Below are positions 17,949-25,983 of a DNA stretch of 64,000 bases, piece by piece; position 1 is the stretch's first letter; each line of letters starts with the position of its first letter. Source of the DNA: Haloarcula sebkhae (lineage in GTDB: Archaea > Halobacteriota > Halobacteria > Halobacteriales > Haloarculaceae). The notes beneath the pieces were generated by a model. That model saw only the letters and a program-made list of their open reading frames with translations. It did not search any database and was not told the origin of the DNA. The stretch spans positions 327,237 through 391,236 of the forward strand of contig NZ_BMPD01000004.1 of NCBI RefSeq assembly GCF_014647415.1, written 5' to 3'. The translations under genes were made by a program, and so were the position numbers.

Positions 17949-18227
17949 CTATGACTCGTACTGGAGCAATCGGTCAGCCCGCGTTTCAAGCTCCGTCTCG
18001 TCGATCTCGCCCGAGGCGTACTGTTGTTTGAGCGTCTCCAGCGAATCCGGCTCGGCGGTCGCCTCGCCCTGTAGCTGCACGTACAGCAACGCGCCGACCG
18101 CCACAACAGCGATGGTGAACGCTACGAGCAGTAGCCACCAGCCGCCGGGGGCCATGCCCATACCCGTTGCCCCACCGTGGGGCCCCATCGGTCCGTGCTG
18201 GAGTAGCGCAGTTGTTGGCGAAAGCAT
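17949..18227 (-). CDS. Single-pass membrane protein with SHOCT domain
   Basis: 92 residues from ATG 18227; a GTG start 9 nt earlier is also possible. A glycine/methionine/histidine-rich N-terminus (HGPMGPHGGATGMGM) precedes one membrane helix (WWLLLVAFTIAVVAVGALLY). The C-terminus is a SHOCT motif (LETLKQQYASGEIDETELE), a short helix pair found at the ends of many membrane proteins and thought to mediate oligomerisation. The His/Met-rich segment could bind copper, but this is speculative. Confidence 0.78.
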   Translation of the reverse strand: MLSPTTALLQHGPMGPHGGATGMGMAPGGWWLLLVAFTIAVVAVGALLYVQLQGEATAEPDSLETLKQQYASGEIDETELETRADRLLQYES

Positions 18228-18378
18228 CTGGGACACCTCTGTTTGTAGATACGGCCCTCACGGCATAATTACGGTCGCTGGTTCCCGCAGACTGAGAACG
18301 CAAACCGACGAAAAGCAGCGAACACAGCGCTACAAGGGGTTCGATGGCTGCCACTGCTAGTGGCTTGCGACACCGGTT

Positions 18379-18813
18379 TCATCCGACTCGGAATTCACGT
18401 CCGTCCCAGTCGTCGATTCGAAGTTCGTACGGCGTCGTAGTCGATGTGTCGTCCCAGCTGACTGGGTTGGGGGCGAACTGTGTGTTGCTGGCCAGCGAGG
18501 CAAGGGCTGGCTCTACCTCGTCGTAGGTCGCCTCTACTAGCTCACCTGTGACTACCACGCTTCGCCAGACGGTTTTCGGTTCGGTCTCCTCGTACACCGT
18601 GAACCCGACGGTGCTGTCCGCCGTGAGATAGCGGTGTTTTTGACTGTCGTCACTCTCCGAGAGATGAAACGCCAGACTATCCGTCGCCGGGTCGTACCCG
18701 AACGCGACCGGGAACGGATACGGGGCCGCCCCCATGGGGCTGGACATCGCCAGCACACCGATTCCGTTGTCAGTAAGGACATCGACGACTGCTTCATCAC
18801 TTAATTCTCGCAT
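18379..18813 (-). CDS. Pyridoxamine 5'-phosphate oxidase-family flavin-binding protein
   Basis: 144 residues from ATG 18813 (MRELSDEAVVDVL); the frame continues to a TTG at 18837. It has the split-barrel pattern of the family: GIGVLAMSS, YPFPVAFGYDPATDSLAFHL, HRYLTADSTVGFTVYEE, and WRSVVVTGELVEA. Haloarchaeal members of this size usually bind FMN or F420; the substrate is unknown. Divergent from the hemerythrin fusion gene, 102 nt away. Confidence 0.8.
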   Translation of the reverse strand: MRELSDEAVVDVLTDNGIGVLAMSSPMGAAPYPFPVAFGYDPATDSLAFHLSESDDSQKHRYLTADSTVGFTVYEETEPKTVWRSVVVTGELVEATYDEVEPALASLASNTQFAPNPVSWDDTSTTTPYELRIDDWDGREFRVG

Positions 18814-18915
18814 CTCGAATGCAATGTTAACTGGCAACTACTTGGAAAGCAGACCGTATTTTCATTCGGTGAGAATGTGAGAGTTGCTTTTCAAATAATG
18901 GGTAACAGAACAGGT

Positions 18916-20751
18916 ATGGGCACAGATTCGACGGGGAAATTCGCCGAGTGGGATGACGAACGGTATAGCACAAATGTCGAGCGGTTCGATGAGCAGCACA
19001 AGCGCCTGTTCGGGCTGCTGAACGACCTCCATACGGCGATGAACGAGGGTCATTCCGAGGAAGAGGTCGGTGACATTCTCCGGGAACTCGAACGCTACAC
19101 GGAGTACCATTTCGGTGACGAAGAAGAGTTCATGCAGAACTGTGGCTACGCTATGGACTGCAGCGATTGTTTCTACAACCACCGTGAAATGCACGAGGAG
19201 TTCGCTGGGAAAGTACAGGAACTCCGCGAAAAACACGAGAACGGGGAGTACGTCACGATGGAGGTCCTGACGGTCGCCCGGGACTGGCTCGATGCGCACA
19301 TCGCCGCCGGCGACGAAGACCAGAACTACGCGGACTACTTCCAGACCGAGGTCAGCGACGACTACGAGTACGAACCTGGGCAACTCTATCAGGACCGCAC
19401 GGCTTCGGACGACCCCGTCCCAGTTGACCGCCAGAGCGAAGCCGCCGGCGTGCGCCTCGACAGCGACATCTACGACGGGGGCTCGCTTTCGGTCCCGGAC
19501 GGGTCAGTAGCGGCCTGGTTCGAAGACATCGTTGCGAACCACGGGGACCGGACCGCAGCGCTCGTCCGAGATGACGGCGAGTTCGTCGAACGGAGTTTCG
19601 AAGAACTGGCAGAGCGAGCGAAGGCAGTCGCGGGCGGGCTCCTCTCGACGGAACTGCGCCCCGGAGACCGACTGGCAATCAGGGCGCAGTCCCAGTACGA
19701 GTGGTCCGTCCTCGACCTGGCCTGTCACTTCGCCGGACTGGTCCCGGTCGCGCTTTACCCGTCTGCAAGCGACGACCGGGCAGCCCAGATTATCGAACGG
19801 ACCGGCGCGACCGGCCTCGTGGCAGCGGGAGACGTAGCAGAAGACCTCGCGATGGCCGTCGAAATCGTGCTTGATTTCGAGGCCCTCCCGACTGCTGAGG
19901 CCAGAGTGCTCCCCGGCCTGCAAACTGACGGTGACGAGGTAGCGACAGTCGCGTTCGACGTGGCTTCCCCCGCAGAGAAGGCCGGCTGTGCACTGACACA
20001 CCGAAATATGCTGGCGGCCGCAGAGAGTCTCCGGGAGGGACTTCCCACCGGCCCTGGGGCGACCGGGACGTGTTCGCTCCCGCTTGCGCATATCTATCAG
20101 CGCGTCTCGACGTACTATCTCTGGGCGACCGGGAGCGCCGTCGCCTACCTCGGAGCAGAGGAGTTTGTCGACCAACTCGCGGCTGTTAAGCCGGATGTGC
20201 TCGTCGGTGTCCCAAAGATGTACCAGCAGCTCTACGGGGAGATCCAGGACCGTCTCGGCGACATGGGCTGGATGAAACGGAAGGTTGGCGGTCGAGTGGC
20301 GTCCTACGGGGAGGGGATCGTCGAGGGACGGGGAACGCCGCTGAAATACAGAGCCGCCAATCGGCTCGTGTACAAGCCGCTGCGGCAGGAAATGGGGTTG
20401 TCAAACCTCACTTACGCGCTGTCTGGGACAGGACAGCTTGACGATCATCTGCTGTATTTCTTCCGGGGGCTGGGCGTTCCGATATGCGAGCTGTACGGCT
20501 CCGTCGGAACAACCGGTGTCGGCGCACTGAACCCGGCGGATTCCTACGTCGAGGAGTCCATCGGCGACCCGATGCCAGGTGTTGAGATCGCCGTCTCCGA
20601 AAACAGGGAACTACTGGTCCGCGGGCCGACCGTCCTTGGCGGGTTCCTCGACGACGACCGGACTGGCACACAGACGCTCCGGGACGACTGGTACCACACC
20701 GGCGAAGTCGGTGAGGTTGGCCCAGACGGCAAACTGTCGCTCGCCGAGTGA
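18916..20751 (+). CDS. Hemerythrin domain fused to a degenerate AMP-binding (acyl-CoA-synthetase-like) domain
   Basis: 611 residues from ATG 18916, which fits leaderless expression from the TATA-like TTTCAAATAAT about 25 nt upstream; an in-frame GTG lies at 18877. Residues 10-140 form a bacteriohemerythrin four-helix bundle with all seven expected di-iron ligands: H28, H65, E69, H89, H93, H128 and D133. An extra CGYAMDCSDC segment lies between ligands. Residues about 185-611 resemble long-chain acyl-CoA synthetases (SFEELAERAKAVAGGLL, GVPKMYQQL, CELYGSVGTTG, VRGPTVLGGFLDDDRTG, YHTGEVGEVGPDG). The serine/threonine-rich ATP loop is replaced by VASPAEKAGC. The YHTGD aspartate is E, and the protein stops before the hinge and the C-terminal lysine domain. 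Probably not a working ligase; perhaps an oxygen- or NO-responsive binding protein. Confidence 0.85.
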   Translation: MGTDSTGKFAEWDDERYSTNVERFDEQHKRLFGLLNDLHTAMNEGHSEEEVGDILRELERYTEYHFGDEEEFMQNCGYAMDCSDCFYNHREMHEEFAGKVQELREKHENGEYVTMEVLTVARDWLDAHIAAGDEDQNYADYFQTEVSDDYEYEPGQLYQDRTASDDPVPVDRQSEAAGVRLDSDIYDGGSLSVPDGSVAAWFEDIVANHGDRTAALVRDDGEFVERSFEELAERAKAVAGGLLSTELRPGDRLAIRAQSQYEWSVLDLACHFAGLVPVALYPSASDDRAAQIIERTGATGLVAAGDVAEDLAMAVEIVLDFEALPTAEARVLPGLQTDGDEVATVAFDVASPAEKAGCALTHRNMLAAAESLREGLPTGPGATGTCSLPLAHIYQRVSTYYLWATGSAVAYLGAEEFVDQLAAVKPDVLVGVPKMYQQLYGEIQDRLGDMGWMKRKVGGRVASYGEGIVEGRGTPLKYRAANRLVYKPLRQEMGLSNLTYALSGTGQLDDHLLYFFRGLGVPICELYGSVGTTGVGALNPADSYVEESIGDPMPGVEIAVSENRELLVRGPTVLGGFLDDDRTGTQTLRDDWYHTGEVGEVGPDGKLSLAE

Positions 20752-20811
20752 GCGCTGGCGGTAAGCAGACTCGATTGTCGCGTAATCAAACGGTATCGCG
20801 GCTAGGCCGAG

Positions 20812-21285
20812 TCAGACGAACCGAAACCCGAGTGCCACGAGCGGCACGAGAACGAGCAGATACGCAGCTGCCGAGATAGCCCAGTCGCGTCGGATATCCG
20901 GAATCCGGGCCGACGGCAGTCGGGATCGCGGGAGCACGACGAAGACGAAGAAACCGATCATCAGCGTGTACAGGACAACGGCAGCGAGGACCGCCGCGAG
21001 TATCGATGGCCCGCTCAGCAGCCCTTCGCTGGTGAAAAGTACCCAGACGAACAGCGGGCCAGTCAGCCAGCCGGCGATGTAGTGGACCACGCTCGCGAGC
21101 CGTCCGGGAGCGTTCTGCGGGGCACTGTCGGTCAATACACCGGAGGCAATGAACGGCGGTGTTTCGCCTTCCGGCAGTCTGGCCATCACCAGGTCCATCA
21201 CAACCGTCGCGACGACACCGGCGGCGACGCCGATAACGAACCGGAGTGACACGGTAAGCGCCGTAACGAGGGGTACCAACTCCAT
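20812..21285 (-). CDS. Haloarchaeal membrane protein of unknown function
   Basis: 157 residues from ATG 21285 (MELVPLVTALTVSLRFVIG); the longer frame to 21336 adds a polar stretch unlike a membrane protein start. Four predicted membrane helices are visible: the N-terminal one, one around YIAGWLTGPLFVWVLF, one around ILAAVLAAVVLYTLMIGFF, and a C-terminal AAAYLLVLVPLVALGFRF. No catalytic motif seen. Divergent from the zinc-ribbon gene at 21392. Confidence 0.7.
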   Translation of the reverse strand: MELVPLVTALTVSLRFVIGVAAGVVATVVMDLVMARLPEGETPPFIASGVLTDSAPQNAPGRLASVVHYIAGWLTGPLFVWVLFTSEGLLSGPSILAAVLAAVVLYTLMIGFFVFVVLPRSRLPSARIPDIRRDWAISAAAYLLVLVPLVALGFRFV

Positions 21286-21391
21286 GCAACACAGAGAGGG
21301 CGGGCTCGTATTCTGTCTGACGGTTCGAGTCAACAATGATACCGATCTGTTGGGTGAGAAAGGCTGTAAGGCCGTACTTCATAAAAAACGC

Positions 21392-22162
21392 ATGCGCACA
21401 CAGGATGCTGGACACCGAGCGGCGGCAGTTGCCGCCATTGCTGACCGTGAGTATCGGCGAGCCGGCGACGAATACACGCGGGCAGGGTGGCGTGTTCTTG
21501 CGGACCCACGAGAGGGTATCGAGCCGTTCGCGGCCGACGAGAAGGGCTGGGTCGGTGACGGGCTCCAGTACCTCGCGACGAGCGCGGTCTGTTACCGCGT
21601 CGCCGGAAAGGATACGCGCGCTACCCGTCGCGGTGTCGAGGGCGTCGCCGTGGCCAAGGATTTGACCAACGGGCTCGAACACCCAGTTCAACACGCCTGT
21701 CTCAAGGAATTCGTTGCAGACTTCCGAGCTGTCGGGGGACTCGACGGAGTCGAGTCGGCGTACCGCGAGGCGGAGGCGGCATACAACGACGCCGGTGGTG
21801 CCGTCGACAGCCCGCAGGCGTGGGGGACAACGCCGCTGTTCGAGGCTGCTGCGACGCTTCTCCAGCAGGTCGCCCGTGGCCCCGCAAACGGCGAAATCGC
21901 TATTCCCTGGGAAGACCTCCACGGCGCGGACCCGGGCGACCCCGGGAGCTTCCTCGCACAGCGGGCCGTCGTCAAACGCCAGCGGTTCCCAAGTCTCATC
22001 GAGCAGGTGATCGACGATGGCTTCCTCGCCACTCCCCGCGGGACGACGGAGTACGACACCGACCACCACCGCTGCCCGCACTGTGGCTCGGCAGATGTGA
22101 ACTGGGTCGCAGAGAGCGTTGTCTGCCTGCGATGTTCTCGTCCGACAGCCGAGACGAGCTAA
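21392..22162 (+). CDS. Haloarchaeal helical protein with C-terminal zinc ribbon
   Basis: 256 residues from ATG 21392; the open frame extends to 21149 but overlaps the divergent membrane-protein gene. The body is alanine-rich and helical, resembling TPR-like packing (AAAVAAIADREYRRAGDEYTRAGW, ESAYREAEAAYNDAG). The last 30 residues hold a zinc ribbon, CPHCGSADVNW...CLRC. Function unknown; the combination suggests a protein- or nucleic-acid-binding adaptor. Confidence 0.72.
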   Translation: MRTQDAGHRAAAVAAIADREYRRAGDEYTRAGWRVLADPREGIEPFAADEKGWVGDGLQYLATSAVCYRVAGKDTRATRRGVEGVAVAKDLTNGLEHPVQHACLKEFVADFRAVGGLDGVESAYREAEAAYNDAGGAVDSPQAWGTTPLFEAAATLLQQVARGPANGEIAIPWEDLHGADPGDPGSFLAQRAVVKRQRFPSLIEQVIDDGFLATPRGTTEYDTDHHRCPHCGSADVNWVAESVVCLRCSRPTAETS

Positions 22163-22376
22163 TACGTAGCGTCTATTTTTAGAGTGTTGTAAGATACTGG
22201 GTTTATATATTCATATATCCGCCATTCACTATCATATCACCTTATGAAGATATATCCACCATATTTCTCTACCTATTCCAACATAATTGCCCCTATATTA
22301 GTCAATTACGTATTTATAAATCGGTAAGAGCTACGGATTGGAGAGAGTGGAGATCTATACGGACCAGCTGTACTGC

Positions 22377-23225
22377 TCACGTCGTTGGTTCGGTCGACTC
22401 TGGCAGTGAAGCCGAGTCAGTGCGTCCTTCGATTAGAAGTCGCCGATTAACAATGTGATCGACAACAGTCGTACTGTCAAGAATTTCCGTCTCACCGTCG
22501 TGAGTCTCTGGGTCACCGGCGTACCGCCGTATCTTGAATGAATCCATCGCGTTCCGGTTCTCCGAGACTGGTTCGATGACTTCGAGATACTCGTCAGTGG
22601 TGGTGTTACGATAGGTTTCGCCCGTGGCAAAGCCGACAACAGGGACATCTACAGGCCACTCCCACGAGAACTGCCGGAGATACTGGTCGAACTGCCAGAC
22701 GAGATGCGCTGGGTCGAGATCGTCGTCAAGTGCTCCCACAGCAGCGTCGTCGAGTGTGCGGTCCCAGTAGTCGACGACGCATTCCTTGAGGTCGTCTTGC
22801 AGACAGTCCTCGACCAGTTTCTGCTCAATCGGATAGCCGATTTCGATAGCAACGATGGCGTGTCGGTCGAGATGGGTGAGACAGCGCTGGCATTCGATCT
22901 CGAACACGGACAGGCCGAGTGGGTTATCAGCGGTCAGGTGGGCCAGTTCGTTCCCGCAACTGGGACACCAGAGAAACAACACCCCGTTATCCGCACCGGA
23001 CAGCTCGCCGAGTACAGTCAGGTCATCGAACGGGGTGTCAGGATCGTTCGTCAGGGAGTCGGATTCAGGCTCCGGTATGGCCTCTGGGGCATCGTCGGCG
23101 TATTTGGCCAGCTTTCGGTCTTTCAGTAGCGACTTGATAACCGAATCGTGCGAGGAGTGAGACTCCGTATCACGTATTTTCTCTATCTGTTCTTTCGTCC
23201 AATCACGTACGCGTATAGTTGCCAT
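22377..23225 (-). CDS. RHH-like/zinc-finger haloarchaeal protein, copy 1
   Basis: 282 residues. The N-terminus (MATIRVRDWTKEQIEKIRD, then SSHDSVIKSLLKDRKLA) looks like a ribbon-helix-helix DNA-binding domain. A zinc finger follows: WCPSCGNELAHL and, 26 residues on, ECQRCLTHLDRHAI. The C-terminal half includes YWDRTLDDAA, LVWQFDQYLRQFSWEWP and SENRNAMDSFKIRRYAG. A clearly homologous protein is encoded at 60129-60953, sharing all these blocks. It sits 87 nt downstream of the HTH protein gene at 23313 on the same strand, in an AT-rich setting. Likely a transcription factor of an expanded haloarchaeal family; target unknown. Confidence 0.72.
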   Translation of the reverse strand: MATIRVRDWTKEQIEKIRDTESHSSHDSVIKSLLKDRKLAKYADDAPEAIPEPESDSLTNDPDTPFDDLTVLGELSGADNGVLFLWCPSCGNELAHLTADNPLGLSVFEIECQRCLTHLDRHAIVAIEIGYPIEQKLVEDCLQDDLKECVVDYWDRTLDDAAVGALDDDLDPAHLVWQFDQYLRQFSWEWPVDVPVVGFATGETYRNTTTDEYLEVIEPVSENRNAMDSFKIRRYAGDPETHDGETEILDSTTVVDHIVNRRLLIEGRTDSASLPESTEPTT

Positions 23226-23312
23226 TTGTCACACATTCAAACCGGGCTACAAAAACAGTTTCCTTTTATAATGAAGGATTGTCTTCGCGCACGACCACCA
23301 CGTAGAGATCGG

Positions 23313-24239
23313 TTAATGACTGGCAGCAGTAATACGGCGCTTTATTTCGGCGTTCGAGACACGTATCTGGGTGGCTGCCAGTCGATGGGTGACGAGGTCG
23401 AGGAGATCCAGTTCCGACAGTAGCCTCCGGGCGTGTGTCTGGTTCAAATCGAGACGCTGGGTCACCTCGTCCAGAGAAGTGGACTGGGTAACAGTCTGTG
23501 CGAGGTCGGCCACAGTCACGTCCTGAGAGATACCGAGTCCATCCGCGACGAGATTGTCGTCGCTGTCCTGCGAGTCCGCCTCAGCGAGCAGGTCAGCGAC
23601 AGATCTGGCCCCCAGTCCGTCCGCTTCGTCGGGTTGGCTGTTGTCACCCGCCCTGTCGTCAGAAGAATCCGATTCGGCCGAGGAACCTGCGTCGGTGTCG
23701 GTCTCGGAATCTGTCTGCACGTCGGCAAGGCTGAGTCCGCCTGCCTGTGGCGTCGTGTCAGTCGGGTCATGGATATCGTACTCCACCATATACCGACGCA
23801 CAGTTTCGGAGGTTACGTCGGCGTCAAGCGCTTCGGTCATCTCCGGGAACGTATCGCAGGCCTCGTAGGCCGCCTGAAGTGCCTCGGGGTCCTTGTATGC
23901 TGGCACGGAATCCGATTGCGAGAGGCTCTCTGCCAGTTCATTGGACGCGTCCCCCTGATCGTCTGATGGTACCGGTATGTCAGTTCCGACAGGGACGGTA
24001 ACCGTCACATCAATCTCAATCCGCTTATCAGTCACATCGAACTCTTCAGCACCAACAGAGACATCATCGTGTATCGATACGCCACCGAATACCGGCGTTG
24101 CGAGCGTCAGGTCGGCACTGATTTCGTCGTTATCCGCGGTCGTCTGGCCCCTGACTGAGACCGATTTGACCTCCGTGTCGGACGAATCCAGGCATTCGAG
24201 TACCTGCGTGAACGTCTCAAAGGCGTCACTAACTACCAT
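23313..24239 (-). CDS. Haloarchaeal protein with two HTH-like segments
   Basis: 308 residues, highly acidic. Residues 1-90 form a beta-rich domain (DAFETFTQVLECLD, FGGVSIHDDVSV, RIEIDVTVTVPVGTDI). Residues about 115-160 read as a helix-turn-helix (LQAAYEACDTFPEMTEALD, TSETVRRYMVEYDIHDP). After a low-complexity Asp/Ser linker, the C-terminus has a second HTH-like unit (LDEVTQRLDLNQTHARRLL, SELDLLDLVTHRLA). Possible regulator; I do not recognise a named family. Upstream DNA carries the repeated 25-bp element described at 24401. Confidence 0.68.
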   Translation of the reverse strand: MVVSDAFETFTQVLECLDSSDTEVKSVSVRGQTTADNDEISADLTLATPVFGGVSIHDDVSVGAEEFDVTDKRIEIDVTVTVPVGTDIPVPSDDQGDASNELAESLSQSDSVPAYKDPEALQAAYEACDTFPEMTEALDADVTSETVRRYMVEYDIHDPTDTTPQAGGLSLADVQTDSETDTDAGSSAESDSSDDRAGDNSQPDEADGLGARSVADLLAEADSQDSDDNLVADGLGISQDVTVADLAQTVTQSTSLDEVTQRLDLNQTHARRLLSELDLLDLVTHRLAATQIRVSNAEIKRRITAASH

Positions 24240-24542
24240 ACCACACCCACGAACACAGACCCACTATTACATATGGGAACCAGAAATATTTGCTACAAGA
24301 TACGGGATAGACAAATTTGGCCCCTCGGCTACGCTGCAGTCGTATTAGTGTGTGTACAGAATGTGTACATTACCGCCGATATCAGAATTTCAACCAATAT
24401 TATACACCCTTAGGTCGTAATTTTAGATCCTGTCTGAAGAGGGTGCGGTGGGGGGTTGCCAGCAAAGAAAATTTACGCACTTAGGGTGTTATTTGTACAG
24501 CCCCATTGCCACGGATGAGGAGGAGACCTGTGGGGAACTGAC
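24240..24542. other. AT-rich intergenic region
   Basis: Separates the HTH gene from the 3' end of the SsnA-like gene. No gene seen. It contains the sequence GTGTACA twice near 24350-24370 and the inverted-repeat element at 24401-24492. Marks the left border of the catabolic island. Confidence 0.5.
24401..24492. repeat. Inverted copies of a 25-bp element (possible MITE-like or promoter element)
   Basis: Left copy 24401-24426 and right copy 24468-24492 are imperfect inverted repeats built on ACACCCTTAG...CGTAA.TTT, enclosing about 40 bp. A third copy in the left-hand orientation is at 63624-63648, upstream of rdfA. The paired arrangement looks like the ends of a short non-autonomous element, but the third copy lies before a gene and could be a promoter element. 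Confidence 0.45.
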
Positions 24543-25841
24543 CTACAACCGATCCCAAAGTTCGGTACTCGCATCGCCGACAGCGGTCATGTCCGAATCG
24601 TCAACTCCGGTGACACCCGAATTCTGGTCGTACACAGGTTGCCCATCGATAATCGTCCGGGTTACGTCCGCACGGCTTGCGGCGCTGACGACGTAGTAGG
24701 GCGCGCTCCCGTCCAACACCGGATTCGGCCCCAGATCCAGCGTGACGAAATCACCGCGTTTGCCGACCTCAATGCTGCCGACAGCGTCGTCCATCCCCAG
24801 CACCGCTGCACTGCCGATTGTCGCCCATTCGAGGGCAGTGGCCATGTCGAAGCCGCTCGGGTTGCGCTGCTTGAGTTTGTGGATACCGACGGCGGAACGC
24901 ATGGTCTCGAACATATCCGGATCCCACCCGTCGTCACCGAGTCCGATCGTCATCTCGTGGGCTTGCATCGTTTCGACATCGGCGATACCGACGGCGTTAT
25001 TGATGTTTGAATAGGGGTTGTGAGCGACGCTGACATCGTTATCTGCGAGGATTTTGATTTCGGACTCGGTGGAATGGACGCAGTGGGCTGCGATGACCTC
25101 GGCGTCGAAAAAGCCCATGTCTTGGAGCGCTGGAACCGGTCGTTTCCCGTAGTCGGCGATAGATTCGTGCACGTCGACCAGTCCCTCTTCGAGGTGTATC
25201 TGGATCGGGCGGTCGTCGTCGATAGCCCGGTCGACGCACTCCTCGACGATGTCTTCGGTGTTGGTAAACAGTGTGTGGAGGCAGTAGTGGCCGGATACGG
25301 TGTCGTACCGGTCTTCCGCTTCGTCGATGAATCGCTGATTCTCAGCGATTCCGTCTCTGGCCTGAGATTCGGAGTTTCTGGCTGTCGTCTCGAAAGTAAT
25401 CATTCCACGGATCGGCGTCTGTGCCACCCCCTCGGCAACGGCGTCGAGTCCGCCCGGCAGCGTGTTCGGTCCGGAGTAGTTGTCACAGAAGGTGGTGACG
25501 CCACTCTGAAGCATTTCGGCGCAGGACCCCAGCGCGGACAGGCGAGCGTCGCGCTCGGTAAACGCCTCGTCGACGTTCCACCAGATGTCGACGAGCGATT
25601 CGTAGAAACTCTCGGGTGACGCAGCGAGCGGCGCGCCGCGAATCGGGAGCGCGTACATGTGGGTGTGGCAGTTTACCAGTCCCGGGATGACGACTTCGTC
25701 AGTGGCGTCGATCGCGTCAGGACCGGACGCGTAGCCGTCCTCGATAGCGACGATTTCACCGCCCTCGACCACGACGTGTACTTCCGACCGGACCGTGCGC
25801 TCATCGTCCATCGTGATGAGCGTCCCTGCATTCAGTATCAC
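24543..25841 (-). CDS. SsnA-like amidohydrolase (TrzA/AtzA deaminase family)
   Basis: 432 residues from GTG 25841 (family start pattern MILNAGTLITMD). Amidohydrolase metal site: NCHTHMY near residue 60, IQIHLEEG, AAHCVHS, and GLGDDGWDPDMFE. Features shared with E. coli SsnA are the WW-containing helix (LVDIWWNVDEAF), MITFETTARN, and HNPYSNINNAVG. SsnA is a recurring member of selenium/molybdenum hydroxylase gene clusters and is thought to deaminate a purine-like compound. The gene diverges from the hydantoinase gene, sharing a 142-nt promoter region with the CCAC/GTGG element. Substrate not established for the family. Confidence 0.85.
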   Translation of the reverse strand: MILNAGTLITMDDERTVRSEVHVVVEGGEIVAIEDGYASGPDAIDATDEVVIPGLVNCHTHMYALPIRGAPLAASPESFYESLVDIWWNVDEAFTERDARLSALGSCAEMLQSGVTTFCDNYSGPNTLPGGLDAVAEGVAQTPIRGMITFETTARNSESQARDGIAENQRFIDEAEDRYDTVSGHYCLHTLFTNTEDIVEECVDRAIDDDRPIQIHLEEGLVDVHESIADYGKRPVPALQDMGFFDAEVIAAHCVHSTESEIKILADNDVSVAHNPYSNINNAVGIADVETMQAHEMTIGLGDDGWDPDMFETMRSAVGIHKLKQRNPSGFDMATALEWATIGSAAVLGMDDAVGSIEVGKRGDFVTLDLGPNPVLDGSAPYYVVSAASRADVTRTIIDGQPVYDQNSGVTGVDDSDMTAVGDASTELWDRL

Positions 25842-25914
25842 AGGTTGGGGGAAACCGTCAACCGACTAAAAGCTACTCCGCCCCAGAACGGCCTTACCAG
25901 CCACTCTATCACAA

Positions 25915-25937
25915 CCACGGTGTGCGACGGATGTGGC
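25915..25937. promoter_or_regulatory. CCAC/GTGG inverted element in the ssnA-like/hydantoinase promoter
   Basis: CCAC at 25915-25918 pairs with GTGG at 25933-25936, inside TGTGGC. It ends 47 nt before ATG 25984, just upstream of a TATA-like TGTTTTCG. Same layout as at 39941, 53590 and 31476. The weakest of the set because the arms are only 4 bp. Confidence 0.4.
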
Positions 25938-25983
25938 GTCTCACACACCAACTGTTTTCGTCGTTCGCCCTGGCCGTACTGGT

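Noticed and set aside
17807..18106. N-terminal extension of the methyltransferase at 17189
   Set aside because: The extra 100 codons are Arg/Ser-rich and overlap the SHOCT gene. The ATG at 17806 gives a normal-length protein.
18877..18915. Upstream GTG start for the hemerythrin fusion
   Set aside because: The added residues include a TATA-like stretch, and a leaderless ATG at 18916 fits the usual spacing better.
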